Positions 37,160-50,995 are shown, numbered from the stretch's first letter. The stretch is 64,000 bases of DNA from Holothuria scabra (GCA_037179385.1 CM074187.1:3224001-3288000); one strand, 5' to 3'. Program-made: numbers and translations. The notes: a model not told the origin generated them from the sequence alone.

Positions 37160-37202
37160 GTTACCTACACATTTCAACAGTGCTCCGCAGCATTTCGACC
37201 TT
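37160..37202 (+). mobile_element. PLE-A 3' terminus only (copy A5)
   Basis: acctacacatttcaacagtg and ctccgcagcatttcgacc equal the last about 45 bp of family A. It is on the plus strand, immediately after the 5' truncation of copy A2, and runs into (TA)n, so A2 and A5 form another head-to-head pair. Confidence 0.8.
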
Positions 37203-37226
37203 ATATAAATATATATATATATATAC
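37203..37226. repeat. (TA)n array 13 (short)
   Basis: Short TA tract after the PLE-A terminus. Confidence 0.85.
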
Positions 37227-37317
37227 ACATGGCGAATAAACAATTGTGTTCAGCTGGATGGCATCAACTTTGATCTCTGGTCGGGCTTGCGTCAAACGAG
37301 AACTAGTGCTGTTCCAA

Positions 37318-37517
37318 AAATTAGGCGCCTGCTCAGGAGGTGAATTGCGAGTTGCTTCATCTGTCATTTGAACAAAGGCCAAACCAACTTGGCTTTATGG
37401 CTCAGTGGTTAGAGCGTCCGCACTAGAAAGCGGGAGGTCCCGAGTTCGAATCCCGGTGGAGTCAACATCGTTTTTTCACCTCAGCCAGATTTTCCAGCTT
37501 TACCAATTTGATTTATA
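37318..37517 (+). mobile_element. tRNA-derived SINE-like repeat (copy 2)
   Basis: Plus-strand copy of the unit at 21,783-21,980: ggaggtgaattgcgagttgc leader, tRNA-like head (37,391-37,464), tail cagctttaccaatttgattt, then atatgccc. Here the (TA)n at the 3' end is only a few bases long. Confidence 0.7.
37391..37464 (+). tRNA. tRNA-like sequence (SINE head)
   Basis: Same 74-nt cloverleaf as 21,833-21,906, with one C-to-T change in the acceptor stem that keeps a wobble pair. It has the same 8-nt anticodon loop and the same A-C mismatch in the T stem, so both copies derive from one already non-canonical source. Confidence 0.6.
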
Positions 37518-40500
37518 TGCCCAATGCGACAGCTCGGGTTTTTTTTGCAATTCTTTACCGATATCAATCCGTCGTTCCTAGGAGCGCTTCTGAAGAAACA
37601 TAGAAAGCAACATTTTAAAAGTAAATAGAAGTTTGTACATTCTCCAAACAAAACGTCATGGACCGTAAAAGATCAAAAGTTCAAAAGGAAGTCCTGTACT
37701 TCGATTTTTCAACATTTTCAAGAATGAAATAAATTCATTTGACAATAAAAGGTGAGCCCCCGCCTAAAACCATAACCAAGAATACGATAAATTCAGTTTT
37801 TCTTTTAAATTGTATTAATTTTTAAAGAATTATATTTGTGTGCGAGAACGCAAGTTGTGATTGGTACCGTAGGCAGTTCCTTCCCTTTTGTGCAAGCAAA
37901 ATAACGAGAAATATGTTGCAACAAGATAAAGCAAGCGACTGGAAAAAGGTATTCACGTGATTTAGGCAGGTGGTCTTGACGGAAGGCAGGAAGAAAAAAG
38001 TAATCAAATGACATTTTAGATTCATTTTCACAACTTTTAATCCCCTGCAAAATTTCCAATTTGACTGTTTACCTTTAATACGAAGCAGGTGCCAGATCCT
38101 CATTGGCCTCGGGTAAAGAGTTATACTGACAGTTGAATATTCGCTCACAGATAAGCCAGCAATTTTGTGGCCTTGACATGTTAGAATGAATATTTTGTGG
38201 CTAAGAGCAAACACCTTTGAATCAGGGCATTCCAGTCGCTAATATTGATTATGGCAGCTTGAGAATCACGTTGGGGAGTTTCAAATTGTCAAGAGGACGA
38301 ATTGCTGATACCGAACTATCGGGATGATGGCCAATTTTCCCATGTCAAATAAAACATGGGAACTGGCACAGTCGTTCGACTGACTTGCAAATGATATAAA
38401 GTAATTGGAAGATTCTTAAAATAGCGACACGTATTTGCATTTTACGAATTGGTCTGAGAAAAAGTAAATGAAACCGCCTTGAACAATTTGTTGATTACTC
38501 GTATATTTTTTGTTCAGGTTGCAGTGACGTCCCATGACGTAATCCCATCATTAATGCAAATAGGTTAATAAATGGCATTTTTTATTTACAATGTCCATTT
38601 TGTTATTTGTTCCCTGAATTTTTGAAAAATTGGACAGGGATGTTTTGACATTCTCTATTTACTTGACCGTCTACACCACTTGACTTTCTAAAGAACATTG
38701 CATTTGAACTCGTTCGATTAACCTTGAGCGATTTTGATGTTTTTTATTTTATAATATCTTATTCATCTCCTCGCTTTATAACGGAAGAAAGTTCATGTTT
38801 GCAATATTCTTGCACTCAAAAAAAAAAAAAAAAAAAAAACAAACAAACAAGCAAACAATAGAAAAAGACATGGTTAGGTATACCAGCACGCAGTGACTAA
38901 CTTCTCATCCTAACAACATCGCATCTTTGCGGCTATGCTAGGAATCCTTCTTTCATCTCGATTTCAAAAACGTCATCACCTTGACAAACTTTGCTGAATA
39001 GATCAGATTTAGCTTCACACGAACAAGTGGGGAAAGTGTTGCGAAACACGCCCTGGTGTTGTTGAATCGTACCTTGCATACAAATTGAAGGGTTTTCATG
39101 AATAATCTAATTTTATTACTTCGTCATTCTACTCTTAACCTAAAATTGTAATGATCAGTTACCATAATAATTTTCCACGACTATCACAAATCAGTACCTG
39201 CTAAAATCGATGGTATAGAAAAGGGGCTACATCGCAAGGTGTGCTTCCCAATTGATATGTTAGCCAGTGCTTTCAACCACTTATTCTACAGTTCGGCAGA
39301 TAACCGCTTTCATCCAAGAGAAAATCGCTTTTTACTCTTTCGGTACACTTCTTTGCATGGGTAGCGTCATTTTCAAGCATTTCCCATGATTTATTAAGAT
39401 CCTTCAGGGCAAGTTCAATGGAGAAGAAGTTTCAAAACAATCTTGCAATCTCGGTTTCGATTTTCTCGATTTAAGAAAAGAGATTCAAGATTTATGAAAA
39501 GGGAAATCCTTGCATATTTTAAACCTTTGGTGGACCCAACAAATTTTAGTATGTTTTGTTGTTCCCCTCATCGATTTTTGCGAAACCGAGAAAAATTTGC
39601 TACTTTTAACCTGTTGTTCTAAGGTGAACATGAAGATCGGAACGAGGTCATTTTAAGTTTTTCTCACTGTTCTATTAACTCTGCGATACGTGTCAAATGG
39701 CAAAGACCCATAAGCACTTGCATAAAAAAGGACACACTTTTGTGCAAAATGTGTCATGAAAAGGAAAATTCAACTTTCTCCATATGAAGGACACCATATG
39801 AATGCCACTAGATTTGAGTGTAAATTTATAGAGGAATCAAATCTACAAGAAATGAAAATTGAGTGCCAGTAACAACCATGGCATTGCAAAATTATACGTC
39901 CTTTAAATGGAAGAAATCGTCACAGAGTGTAAAAAACTAACCAACTGGATAGAATGTTTCGTAAGTAGAACATTGTAGCACAATTTATAAACATGGCGTC
40001 TGGTTATGAGCTCCAGTTTTATTTCAAAAGTATGGCAGACCATCAATCATATATTTTGCAGTTGCTATTTACAAAGTATATTTTACTCTAAAACAATTTC
40101 AGTTTCAGATGTGTAATTTTTTGACAACCCAGGAAGCTCTCGTTTAACTGCTGTTTAATAACGAGATAATACTTAGTTTGACCATGTTTGTCTTTATAGA
40201 CATACCATTACGTCGTTCGTTCAAAACTAATCTTATATCTATAAATGATTAAATAGTTGAATGATTAGACTGAATTTGCAGGCTCATAAAGTATAAAATA
40301 AGGGTTTTTAATGCGCTTAGAAAATTGAATTTGATTCTATTTTCTCGAAGTTCACTCTTTCTCTCTTCAAATTTAATGTACAATTGAGCTGTTCAGCAAG
40401 AGCTAGTAATTTCTATACGAATTAACAAATCACTACCACAGCAAAAGGTTTTATTATTTTGTAGAGTCGAGAAGCTTTTTAACATTGTTCTTTGAAATAT

Positions 40501-40939
40501 AGACAAATGAAAAATACAGACACAGTTTAAAAATTGCCTAGAGAAAGGACACGTATACAAAAAATGTTGACGCCGGAAAGGGTTGGGTGGTCGAGACATC
40601 CGGCTGAATTGACGATGGTTGTTTTTTCGCAAAGAATATGCCAGGTCCCATTAATAGGATGTCCTATTGTATGAATTTATATCTTAATATGATATTGGTC
40701 AGCCTTTTAGGCGTCCAAATACGAAAACAGTAAATGCATGCGCAACAAATATATTCAAGGATAAAAATAACTGCGGAATAATTGATCATAGGTCAAACTC
40801 GTTTCTTCAAAAAATCATAAGAAATACAACAGATATTTTTTGTACCTCAATCAGCTTGAAGGGGAAATCAGACTATGACAGAGACAATGGAGGTTTAATT
40901 TTTTCTAAAGTGGACGTCACGAGAAATTGTTGCGGGATA
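37518..40939. other. Gene-free stretch
   Basis: AT-rich. A poly-A with (AAAC)n is at 38,818-38,860. No coding sequence recognised. Confidence 0.5.
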
Positions 40940-40969
40940 AACAAAAATTTCGCGCGAAGCGCGCGTCTT

Positions 40970-41296
40970 CCCAGCCAACATGCCCAGCTGGGCCCCAACT
41001 GGGTTTTAGCTGGGCCACTTGCTGGGACCCAGCTGGGACCCACTCGTGTTTGTCAGGTGTTCCTACGTGGGGCCAAAGTGGGCTAGCCTTTACCAGCTGA
41101 AGCCCAGCTGCAGCCCAGCTAGGCTTCAGTTATTGAATCGATGCCCAGCTGGGCTTCATCTGGGCATCAGCTGGGAAAGGCTAGCCCAGTTGGCCCCACG
41201 TGGGAACACCTGAGAAACACGAATGGGTCCCAGCTGGGGCCCAGCAAGTAGACCAGCTGAAACCTAGTTGGGGCCCAGCTGGGCATGTTGGCTGGG
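40970..41296. repeat. 327-bp GC-rich near-perfect palindrome
   Basis: Left arm CCCAGCCAACATGCCCAGCT is the exact reverse complement of the right end. Pairing continues inward through ggtgttcctacgtggggcc against ggccccacgtgggaacacc to a centre near 41,130. It is packed with CCCAGCTGGG motifs. There is no coding capacity, and the base composition is sharply different from its AT-rich surroundings. It may be a foldback/MITE-type element; no clear target duplication was seen beyond a possible TT. Confidence 0.85.
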
Positions 41297-44200
41297 TTTG
41301 TGGATGAGGTGTAAGGGCGAAGCCCCCGAAGCTTAGGGTCTTTGCACATGTCCAAATCAAAATTTAAGCCTCAGAATACTAGATATATTCTGGTTCGTAA
41401 TCCGCCATCTAACATAGTAATTTCAAATGAGATTTATGAATTACTCCATGCTGTTGTCGCCATATGTGTATATATACATGTGAGAGAGTAACTGTGCCAA
41501 ATGCAGTTGAACTGAAGATTAAAAATATAATCCTAAGGTGGAATCTGTTCTAAAAAATGTGAAATCGCAGTGACTGAGTGATAGCTGCTGACTTTCACTT
41601 GCTTTAACAGATACGGTTCTGAAGGCAGGAATAGCGTATGCGAGCAACTAAATTAAAAGTCTATGGGTAATGACTGCACAGTGTGTAGCAGTTTTGGTCT
41701 GAGCAAGTAGTGTAGAAATAGCTACCTCGGAAGCTTGCACTGAACAAAACAATTTTAATTACAGGAATTTATTACCAAACAAATAAAACCGTTTTACTTT
41801 GGGAATGGTTCCGCCTGTTTGAATGATTATTTTTTAATAAATTTGCCCAGAAAACTCTGACTGACTCTGACTGTGGGAAAGGCCCCTTAGACCTCGCTGG
41901 CACAGTATCTGTATATTATTTTTTCCGTCTGAAATGACTGTTTTTACCGGAAAAGGAAACGTTGATTTTGTATTAAATCTAATTGAATGAAAATTTCTGA
42001 ATATTTGTCAAGTAAAAAAAAAAAACACAGAGAGAGTAAGACTAGACAGTCTCTTTAACACTGAAGCCCATCTTTTGTTAGTTTTAAGTCAATGTGTAAT
42101 TGTGGTACAGAATTTACGTTGTGAAAAAATTGGACGAAGATATCTTTAATGTTATTTAAAGACACAATAGACTTGGCAATGCGGACAGCAGTGAGCAAAT
42201 TTTAGTCCAATTTAAATCTGAGTCCACAAACTGGTCCGCCTGCCTTTGTCATTGTTTTCATAAATGAACTACAACAGTATTTTGTTACAAAATAACCATT
42301 CGCCATTTCGTGGTCGAGTTTTGTACTTTTCCTATATATTTTCAAGTTTCTGTTTCTCGTCTTATGCATATCACTGTCTAATGAAGCAGAGGAAAAGCTC
42401 TCTTATTGAAGTACTTGATGTAATGGGTTCCTACGAATCAACTTATTTTTAAAACTTGTTTTTCCTAAGAATGGTAAACACAAAATGAACAATTTTAAAA
42501 AAGAGTAGAGTTAACTTCATTTGCAAGTCATGACATAAAGTCTAAAACTTTGTTTATATTTCTTGAGTATATCGTGAGATCCAAATCATAAACCCCTTTT
42601 CATGTTTGTTTCAAAGTTACATACATGTTTAACGAGACATAGCTTAGCATATCTGAAATGTAAATGAACCTAATAAATGGTGTCATACGAAACGAAGAAA
42701 TGTCGTACCATTTACATGATGTCTGTTTGAAAAATTACTCACTGCAAGTTGTAAATATTACGATGTATACACTCAGTAGTATATCCAGCTGTCTGGCGAA
42801 TTGTGACAACTGCCCCCTGATGCATCACACGCATAGAGTCGTAACATTATGAAATACGAGAAGTAAACTACGAACATGTCAATCCGTTACATGAAACAGC
42901 CAAAGGGCATGATACAGAAATTCGTTGATGAGAGAGGGATAAAATCTGTGAAATTCCTTAAGAATAGAACTCTGGGAGGTCGTTAATGCAAGCCAAATTG
43001 AACCAGATTTTGAAAGCTTCAATGGAAGGCATTAGCGTGGATCACGGGAGACCGGGAGACGCGTTCCGCGCACTGTTTTAAGCTGGACATCTCTAAAAAG
43101 TTCCCAAACCTTTTAGGAGAAGATGTGATTTTTGTATTTCGTTTGTCGCCATAACAATAGCATGGGCATTGGCACGGCAAATATCATTTACAGCCAGCAA
43201 TCCGGAAGGCATTTAAGGTTAAGTGATTCTGACGGTATACAAGATGAATTATTTGCCAGCAAAATGTGTGCAGTAATTCCTGAAAGTAATTCATGAAAGA
43301 CGTATTTACTTGTTTGCCTATGCATACAAAATACCATATAAACTATGCACCAAATCACATACTTTCGCGTCAGAAATCACAAAGGTTCCTCTTCCTGCTC
43401 AAACTATAGCGCACTAGGGTTAGGTCGCTTCGCCAGTGACGAAGCTAGGGATTTCGGTCTGCAGGGGCGCGCCAAAGGGGTAATGCGCTGAGCCTCAGCA
43501 CGATCGAAGCCACGGCTTTTCAGATTTTCCATTCGATTATCCGCACCTGGTAGAAGACCTCTTTGTCATTTTTCCTCAGCAAGTTTTTTTTATTAAAACA
43601 TGTTTTAATTTTCTATCCATGGGCCTCCTTAGAACAAAATTCGGGGGGACAAAGTTATTATGGGGGGAAAAGTTCCGCGCCAACATGAGTTGGCGAGGAG
43701 CGCAAGTAGGTTTTGGCCCAAAATATAAATAGGGAAAACACTGAGTGAACTGTTAAGAAATGTTGGTGTTAATTATCTTCGTCTTTTCTTTATGTTTTCT
43801 TCGTTTTTCAGGTTTTTCATTTTCCAGGGGAGGGCAAGTCCCCTCTCTTGCCCCTACCTTGGACGCCCAGGTTTCTCTCCCTCTTTTTCAAATTCTGGAA
43901 AAAAGGCGGTCATTATATTTTGTGTTATTGTCCGGCCTCGATGTAAGATTTAATAATGGGCTACTTTGTGAAGATAACGATTAAACCCGCTAGAGCTAGA
44001 TAGCAAGCAATGTTACAGGAGCAAAAAGTCATGGAAATTAATTACCGTTCGGTGCACATTTTCTGGAAATCAACATAAGTACACGAAGAAACATTAATTG
44101 ACGGTACATCATGTGATCACTTTGAAACAGCCATTAAATTTAGTACATTGCAAGAAATAGCCAAGGCAAAAGGTCTGCTTGTCTCTCTAGATGCCGAATT

Positions 44201-46476
44201 CATAATAAAAAAGTAGCCTAAGTCTAGGCTTATTAGATGCAATTTTCTGGCTTTTGAGACCACGAAAATACAGAAATTAGCATTTTCATGGGATTATCAT
44301 GCAGTGTCAAAAAAAGTCTTTCATCATGAGAATGGTCACTTGAAGAAGAGCAAAATGGAAGTGCTCATTAAAACCCATAATTTATTACCACTAGGATAAC
44401 AGTTTTATTTTATTTTAGCCTGAATGTTCTCCTTAAATTATTTTGAAAAATTTTGCGGAAGCTATTTTGGTATCTTTATAAGCTCTTTTTATTGTCTACG
44501 TTGACAATTTTACCCGATAAGTGGACTGTTTGCGCTACAATTATTGTTTCGCCCTTTGCAACGTCTTTTATTGTCCGGGAGGGTAAATTTAATGTCAGAC
44601 GGTGTATTTCGTAGGCTTATAATCAGCTTGGTGTGGAAGCAATTTAATTAGCAAAGTCACAACATTCATTAGTGCGTAAAGACCTCGCAAATGGGTACGA
44701 AGTTTCAAACCATTGGGAAAGGATCGGCGTCCATGTATGGGGTATTTTAGGTTGTTCTGCTTAAGGCCGTACTGCTTTCTTTTTTCTTTTTTACTTAATT
44801 GCAAAACAAAAGGAAAGGAGTAAAATGGAATTATAGACATTTTACCGTCTACAGTGGAAGTTAATGCACTGGACGCATTTTGAAGGTTGATCTAGGCTCT
44901 ATTTCCCCCATTAAATTCTTATGAGTAGGATGGTTATGTGCAATAGAATGTGAGAAATTTTTTATTCTGTTTCAGCAAACGACTCCGTATTGTAATCAAA
45001 TTATCGTTATCGCATGCATGCCCATATGCTGGCAGTTGCAGTATGAGTTGAAATGGAATTGGATGAATTTTGAATAGTCGTCTTTGTCCATTTTGGGACC
45101 AATCACATCGGTTGGAGACATTTGTATAGCGCTAAGTGTAGATCGAGTAGATGTTAATTAGCTACTCTTTTTCTTTGACAAACTAGCAAGACAGAGTTCC
45201 TTCCTTGCATTATATTTCTAGGGATTTTGAAGAAAGCGTCCAAAATTCTTCAATCCGATCCCGCACCTTAAATTGAACCATGCTCTATTTTTGTTGAATT
45301 TCACAGGAGCATCTCGCCGCCCTTTGTGTACACTCTTGTCTACATTGTTCCCCGTAAGCTAGTGCAAATTTTTCCATAAACAAGTAATACCTTTCACATG
45401 CTTTAAGAAGAGGATAACTGCTTAGAGCTATAAAATTAAGAACTCTTTTATGTCATGTATTGGACCTACTTTACAAAATAGTCGAAAATTTCAACACCCA
45501 TGGAAAATATTACCGGTAATGTACATTAAAGCTAGCGGTAGATAAATGCGTTAAGCAGGTACTGAAATGTTGTGAAATGCACGTAAGGACTTTAATATGC
45601 TATTAATATGGAACTATAACAATTCCATAACTCAAGATTCCTCTTAATTGGTAATAAGATACAAAATCATTGCATGGTATACCCCTGAGATAAACATAAA
45701 GGCATTTCAGTTTTTCTGATATTGGTCATTAAACAGTATGATGCCGAAGTATATTGATGGCAATCAGAACATTCCGCTCGAATGAAATATTTGGGAGGAT
45801 GACGTAAGAGTCAGTTCATATCGCGCGCGTACCATCATTAGAAACAGCTCATGCACATATGTGATCGGGAAACCCTACATCAGGGATGAACGTGGAATAT
45901 AATATGGGGAAGTGACAGGGGTGGGCAAGTAGCCAGACAAGGTTTTGAAAGGAGTGAAAGAGCACGATTAACTAGCTTTTTATGGAACGAGATTTACTAA
46001 AATGCATTAAGGCGATGGTTGTTATTTGTTATCCTTTCGTCGTTCTTAATTAAAGACTTGAAATGTTTTCTTATATACAAGCAAGTAAAGTGCAAGGTTG
46101 AAAGAGGAAAGTGAATTTAAGGTTAAATTGAGCTCTATCATGGTAAAAAACTATTTATCACACGCATGTACAAAGAGAGTGCTAAGAATTGCACGTTAAG
46201 TCAAGGGAATTTTGCTTAACAAAATGTTTCAATTAACAATTCGAGGTTATATGGTCTTTAATTATTTGATGTTATGCATGCAAAAAATCGGTTACTTAAA
46301 AAACGTTTCAAAGGTCTGTATTCATTAAGTTTTACTGTTGGTTATTAAATGTACACATTTCTTTAAATTGCTAAAACATCACTACCGATTGAAACTGTTT
46401 ATTACCAACTCTATATCGTTCTGACCAACATCGATCCGAAGTTAACTTCAAGTTGAGCTTATTTTCAAATTAAAAA
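41297..46476. other. Gene-free stretch
   Basis: No coding gene recognised. The sequence gggcgaagcccccgaagc at 41,319-41,336 is a small hairpin beside the palindrome. Confidence 0.5.
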
Positions 46477-46510
46477 GTGTCCAGAATCATGAACATGGAA
46501 AAAATGGGAG

Positions 46511-46530
46511 CGGGGGGGGGGGGGGGGGGA
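46511..46530. repeat. Poly-G tract
   Basis: About 19 consecutive G with one flanking gagc. Confidence 0.9.
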
Positions 46531-46757
46531 ATAAGGCAAATGCTTATACAAACAATCCCCTTTTTTGATAGATTTAAGGGGGAACACATAACACAACAAT
46601 ACAAAGTTGGAAGACAAAATGAAACAAACAGGCAGCTAAGCCAAGACAATAATTCAAAAAATAATACACAGTTTATTCAAGATTATTCTTCGTTCTGGTA
46701 AAATGAGGTTATCTTCATGTGTTGGTGTTTGTCTAACGTTTCGATCCATTCAAAGGG

Positions 46758-46958
46758 TCCCAGTTTCTAACCAGTGGTTTAAGTCGAGCCGGTCACGGCT
46801 TTTTTTTTTCAAGTAGAGGCTCACTGGCTCGTTTTCCTTACTCAATTGCTTATTTTGAGCACCACGCACATTGCCAGTAGGTTCCATTTTAAAAAGTCGT
46901 CAGAATAAAATGGCCAAGACTGCAACCACAGACTTCCCGACTGCAAGTTGTTATTGTG
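46758..46958 (-). mobile_element. tRNA-derived SINE (copy 2 of 3)
   Basis: Shares with 32,510-32,735 the order cccagtttctaacca, aagtcgagccgg, tcactggctcgttttcc, ttgccagtaggttccatttt. The tRNA-like head at the right end (gcaaccacagacttcccgac) is more decayed. Confidence 0.6.
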
Positions 46959-47529
46959 GAATTAAGAAAGTAAGAAGGTAAAATCCCTTTCAAATCCCTA
47001 AACATACAGGTAAAAGTCCGATATTTGTCTCCGTCAAAAGCGTTCAGTTTTTTGTGTAGAAACAGGCACTTTGGATAGCCATTATAATCTGAGTTGGTGT
47101 TTATAGGAACTGTCCATTTTGAAGAAAGGTTTACTTATGTAAATATGATGGATGAGTATTTCACCAGATAAGGATTGAATCATGATAAATGGTAATGTCA
47201 TACGGAGGCTGAATAACGTTACAAAGGAGCTTACCCTAGACAATTCTTCTTTTCTTATAAACCTGAATTTCTTTTGATTAAGGAAAACAAATGTAAGAGT
47301 ATTAAATTTTCTTGCCTAATGTAGACAAGAAAAGTTGATCACTAAACATTTTAACTTTTCTCCAATCCGACCTGGTGAGGCCTAGACTAGCATTGATGCA
47401 GGGAGGTCGATATGGTCTCCTTTTTTGGAAGGGACGTGTCTTTGTCCAAAATTCCGACTGGCTTGAGTGTTTCAATTAAATGAGAAGATGGGGTGCCATT
47501 AGGCCAGAGTCGGTTACTATGAATGTATG

Positions 47530-48010
47530 AAGCGCCAAGCGCGGAGCGCACAGAAAATTATAAAAAAAAAAATCGGGACCACAAGATGGCCGGAATGGCT
47601 TTTCCCAGGCTGGTGTAAACAAGGCCTACACATTCATTTTTAATAACAGGGGTGAAAACATCACATATTCGAAAAGGGACGCTTTTGGGAATAAACCTTT
47701 GAAGAAGAGGTCAACGAATATCTAAGCAAAGCTTCATTATCGGTTGGCGCGGGGCGCACATAACAATTTTAAGAAATCGTGACTCAGGATGGCCTGAAGT
47801 GAAATTTCCAAGGCTTGTATAAAGATAGCCTACGCTAGGACTTCTGACAGAGGGAATAAACGTGACGCATTACTCTCCAAAGGCTAGGGGATAAGTCTCT
47901 GAACAAGAGGATGAAGACTATCTAACCACAGCGTCACAATCGGTTGGCGTGTAGCACACAAAAATAAAAAATTGCGACCCAGCAGGTAGCCGAAAATGGA
48001 CATTTTTCAA
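47530..48010. repeat. Tandem repeat of about 205 bp (about 2.3 units)
   Basis: Recurring boundaries gcgccaagcgcggagcgcac (about 47,530), ggttggcgcggggcgcac (about 47,739) and ggttggcgtgtagcacac (about 47,943). Internal recurring pieces include aagatggcc/ggatggcc, ggcttgtataaa, gaataaac and aacaagagg. The units are diverged. Confidence 0.7.
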
Positions 48011-50210
48011 GGATGCCCAAGCCACCCCTGTGGCAAAAACTTTAATGCTTGAAAGCATACGATACAAAATTGATACAAGCTTAAAATAAACACGAAAGTT
48101 GTATGACAAACGAAAATATGATGAGAAAAACCCTTGCCATCAGTTGGCTTTAACGACAAGAACGGATAGGTAAATGGTGTACTGGTCGAGAAAATAATTG
48201 CTAATATTTATATAAATGCATCTTCAGTCCACGTCAACAGAGTTAAGAACAACAACAGTGAGCTAGACTGGGTTCTCTATCAAACGAAAAAATTTCTGGT
48301 GGTGCCATGAAATTAACAGACATGCAGTGGGAAATCAGTAATGATATTGGTGTACTTCTACTGCAGTTTAAAGTTAGTAAATGCCTCTTGATAACTATGT
48401 ACACAATGGAAATCTTCACATTGAATAATGATTGTGGAAGGTGACAATGAAGTGATATCTTTCATCCACTTTGAGGAATTTTTCTACGACGCAGTCATTT
48501 TTGAAAACAAAAATTTCCAAAAAATGTTTCCGCAATATGTCCAGATATTCAAATAAAAAAATTCCAACCACTGATTTGATATTGAACATATGGAATTTAT
48601 TAAATAAATATATATCAGGAGGGAAATATTTAAAATGCTTAACCTGCACAATGCAAAAATGAAATCAATTGTATACTCGTGCAGCTTTTATGATACTCCA
48701 TGAAAATCCATTGAATTAAAGACTTAAGCAACGAGAGTCACGGTATCTGGTAGTCACCATTTCAAATAAATCATACGTGTGTTTCTAAATACATCTTAAT
48801 TGGAGACGAAGTCTGAACAGTCGTTTCCCCGATAGTCTATTAAATGTCTGCATTAAAACATTTCTTCAACCCCAGAGGAAAGCAAAATTTATCACTGCGT
48901 AGGACATCGATGGACATGGAATTTGAGATGTCAGTGCTCAATAAATTGGCCTCACTAAACGAAGGCTACTGAAAGACTGACGATTCCAAACGTCGAATGA
49001 AATTTTAAAGGCCTACGTAACCACTTCTGAGTTTGTTGTTTTATTTTTTCAGACTTACACAAATGAGTAGAAAGTTAGGTCGGGGTAGTTTGTCAAACAT
49101 TCGGAAGTTAATATTTTAAATCTGTAAAGATTTGAAAAAAATTCTATAGCCTTGCGGTTACATTTAAAAAGTTTGTATTTATTACAACCTCCCAAAACCG
49201 AGACAGTATCAAGCCTAAAGGCAACAATCACATTTCCTTGGACGTATGGAATATTTTCTAAAAGGAGTAGTTACTTCTGAAACGTTCACTCTTTGTTCTG
49301 ATTCCCCTCACTTTAAGAGAGCGAACTTGATAAATTGATGCAGGAAGTATCGAGTTTCTCAATACGGTTATAATAAATGGAAACTAAAATTGGCAAGAGG
49401 ACTTTCTCTAACAATTTATGAAAAACAGCAGGTGTAACATTTCCTGACATTTTGTAACAGTTTCAATCTTTCATTTAGGTGTTTTGAAACGGCTGAACTC
49501 TAAAAGACATGGTTCAACTTTTTACTTTTATTTAAGGCAGATGTTCGGAGAAATCTAAAATTCGTGATCTCATATTATCTCAGCTGTTTTTGTCAGTCAG
49601 TTTAAGTCAATAGGCTCCACTGAATGTAAAAACATATTTTCCGTTCCATGACAGCTTGACGATTGTGCTTTGTCATGAACAGTTTTGTAAATTTGCATTT
49701 GTGTTTTTCACAACTATATTTCATAAAAAACAGCCTTGATTTTCCTTGCCCTTGCCAATTCTTTTATGTGTACTCTATTTTATTATCAAGGGCAGCCGTC
49801 TTTCCAAAAATATGGTTTAAAAAACTAACCAAGTTAACAATGTCTTAACAAGTGAGACTCTTTGAACGAAAACCCATTTTTAAAAAAGGGAAATAGTGCA
49901 AACATTTCTATTACTTTGTAATTACATAATGATGGAAAGCACCGAAGTATGCCCCAACATTCTTTAAAATAAAGGGTTCCGTCCTTGTTTCACATTCCCA
50001 CTTCATTTAATCAAGATGATGTGGGTAAAGATATAAAGAGTGTTTTTCCATTCTATTTGGTCACTTTCATCTTTTATATAGGTACGCTGCTCACGAAGAT
50101 TTACATTTCCCGACATTCAGATGTTCAGATGTGTTGAAACTACTACTGACTCCTAGACCAAATGTATACATACGCCTACCAACCAGAAAACCAAAAGGCT
50201 TAGTGATTCC
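48011..50210. other. Gene-free stretch
   Basis: No gene or repeat family recognised. Confidence 0.5.
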
Positions 50211-50995
50211 TTGCAAAAAGAGAACTTTTGCTACGGTGATAGCACCCCTACAGTGTTCATCATAGATATCCCAATTACAAGCACTTTAGGATTTCGCAGG
50301 TTTACCACTGATGACTTCATATGACCTCGAACATCCACCAAAAATGATAGGGTTCTTCCTCTCAACGTGGCAAATCCATATACCAAATATGAAAAGTGTC
50401 GGTCATTCCTACCTTGAGATATCACGATTACAAGCTTTTCAGACCAAAAAATAGTGATCTTTTTCTCACCATGACAAATCTATATACCAAATATGAAGAG
50501 TGTTGGTCATTCTTAACTCGAGATATCGCGATTACAAGCTTTTCGGAGGTTTTCGCAGATTTGCCGCTGGTGAATTCAAATGACCTTTGACCTCCACCAA
50601 AACAATACGGTTCTTTCTCACAACATGAAAAATCTATATACCAAATATAAAAAGTGTCGGTATTTCTCAACTTTAGATATCGCGATTACAAGCACTTTAG
50701 GAGGTTTTCGTAGATTTGCCGCTGGTGACCTCATATGACATCTGACATCCACTAAAAACAATAAGGTTTTTCTTCCATTAATTGCAAATCTATATGCCAA
50801 ATATGAAAAGCGTCGGTAATTTTTTTCTTGAGATATCGAGATTACAAGCTTTTCAGACTTTGACCTCTGGTGACCTCAAATGACCTTTGACCTCCACCAA
50901 AAACAATAGGGTTCTTCCCCTCATGAAAAACCTGTGTACTAAATATGAAAAGTGTTTGCCATTCCTATCTTGAGATATCGCGATTATGAGCAAAG
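50211..50995. repeat. Diverged tandem repeat with nuclear-receptor-like motifs
   Basis: Five to six units of about 100-160 bp. Each has a variant of tatgacctttgacctccac, accaaaaacaatagggttc, ttc(c)tctca, tataccaaatatgaaaagtg, tcggtcattc and ttgagatatcgcgattac. No coding frame is maintained. Confidence 0.8.

Noticed and set aside
39993..40091. ATGGCGTCT start of a possible host exon
   Set aside because: The frame (MASGYELQFYFKSMADHQSY) ends quickly, with no promoter signals or recognisable domain; likely chance.
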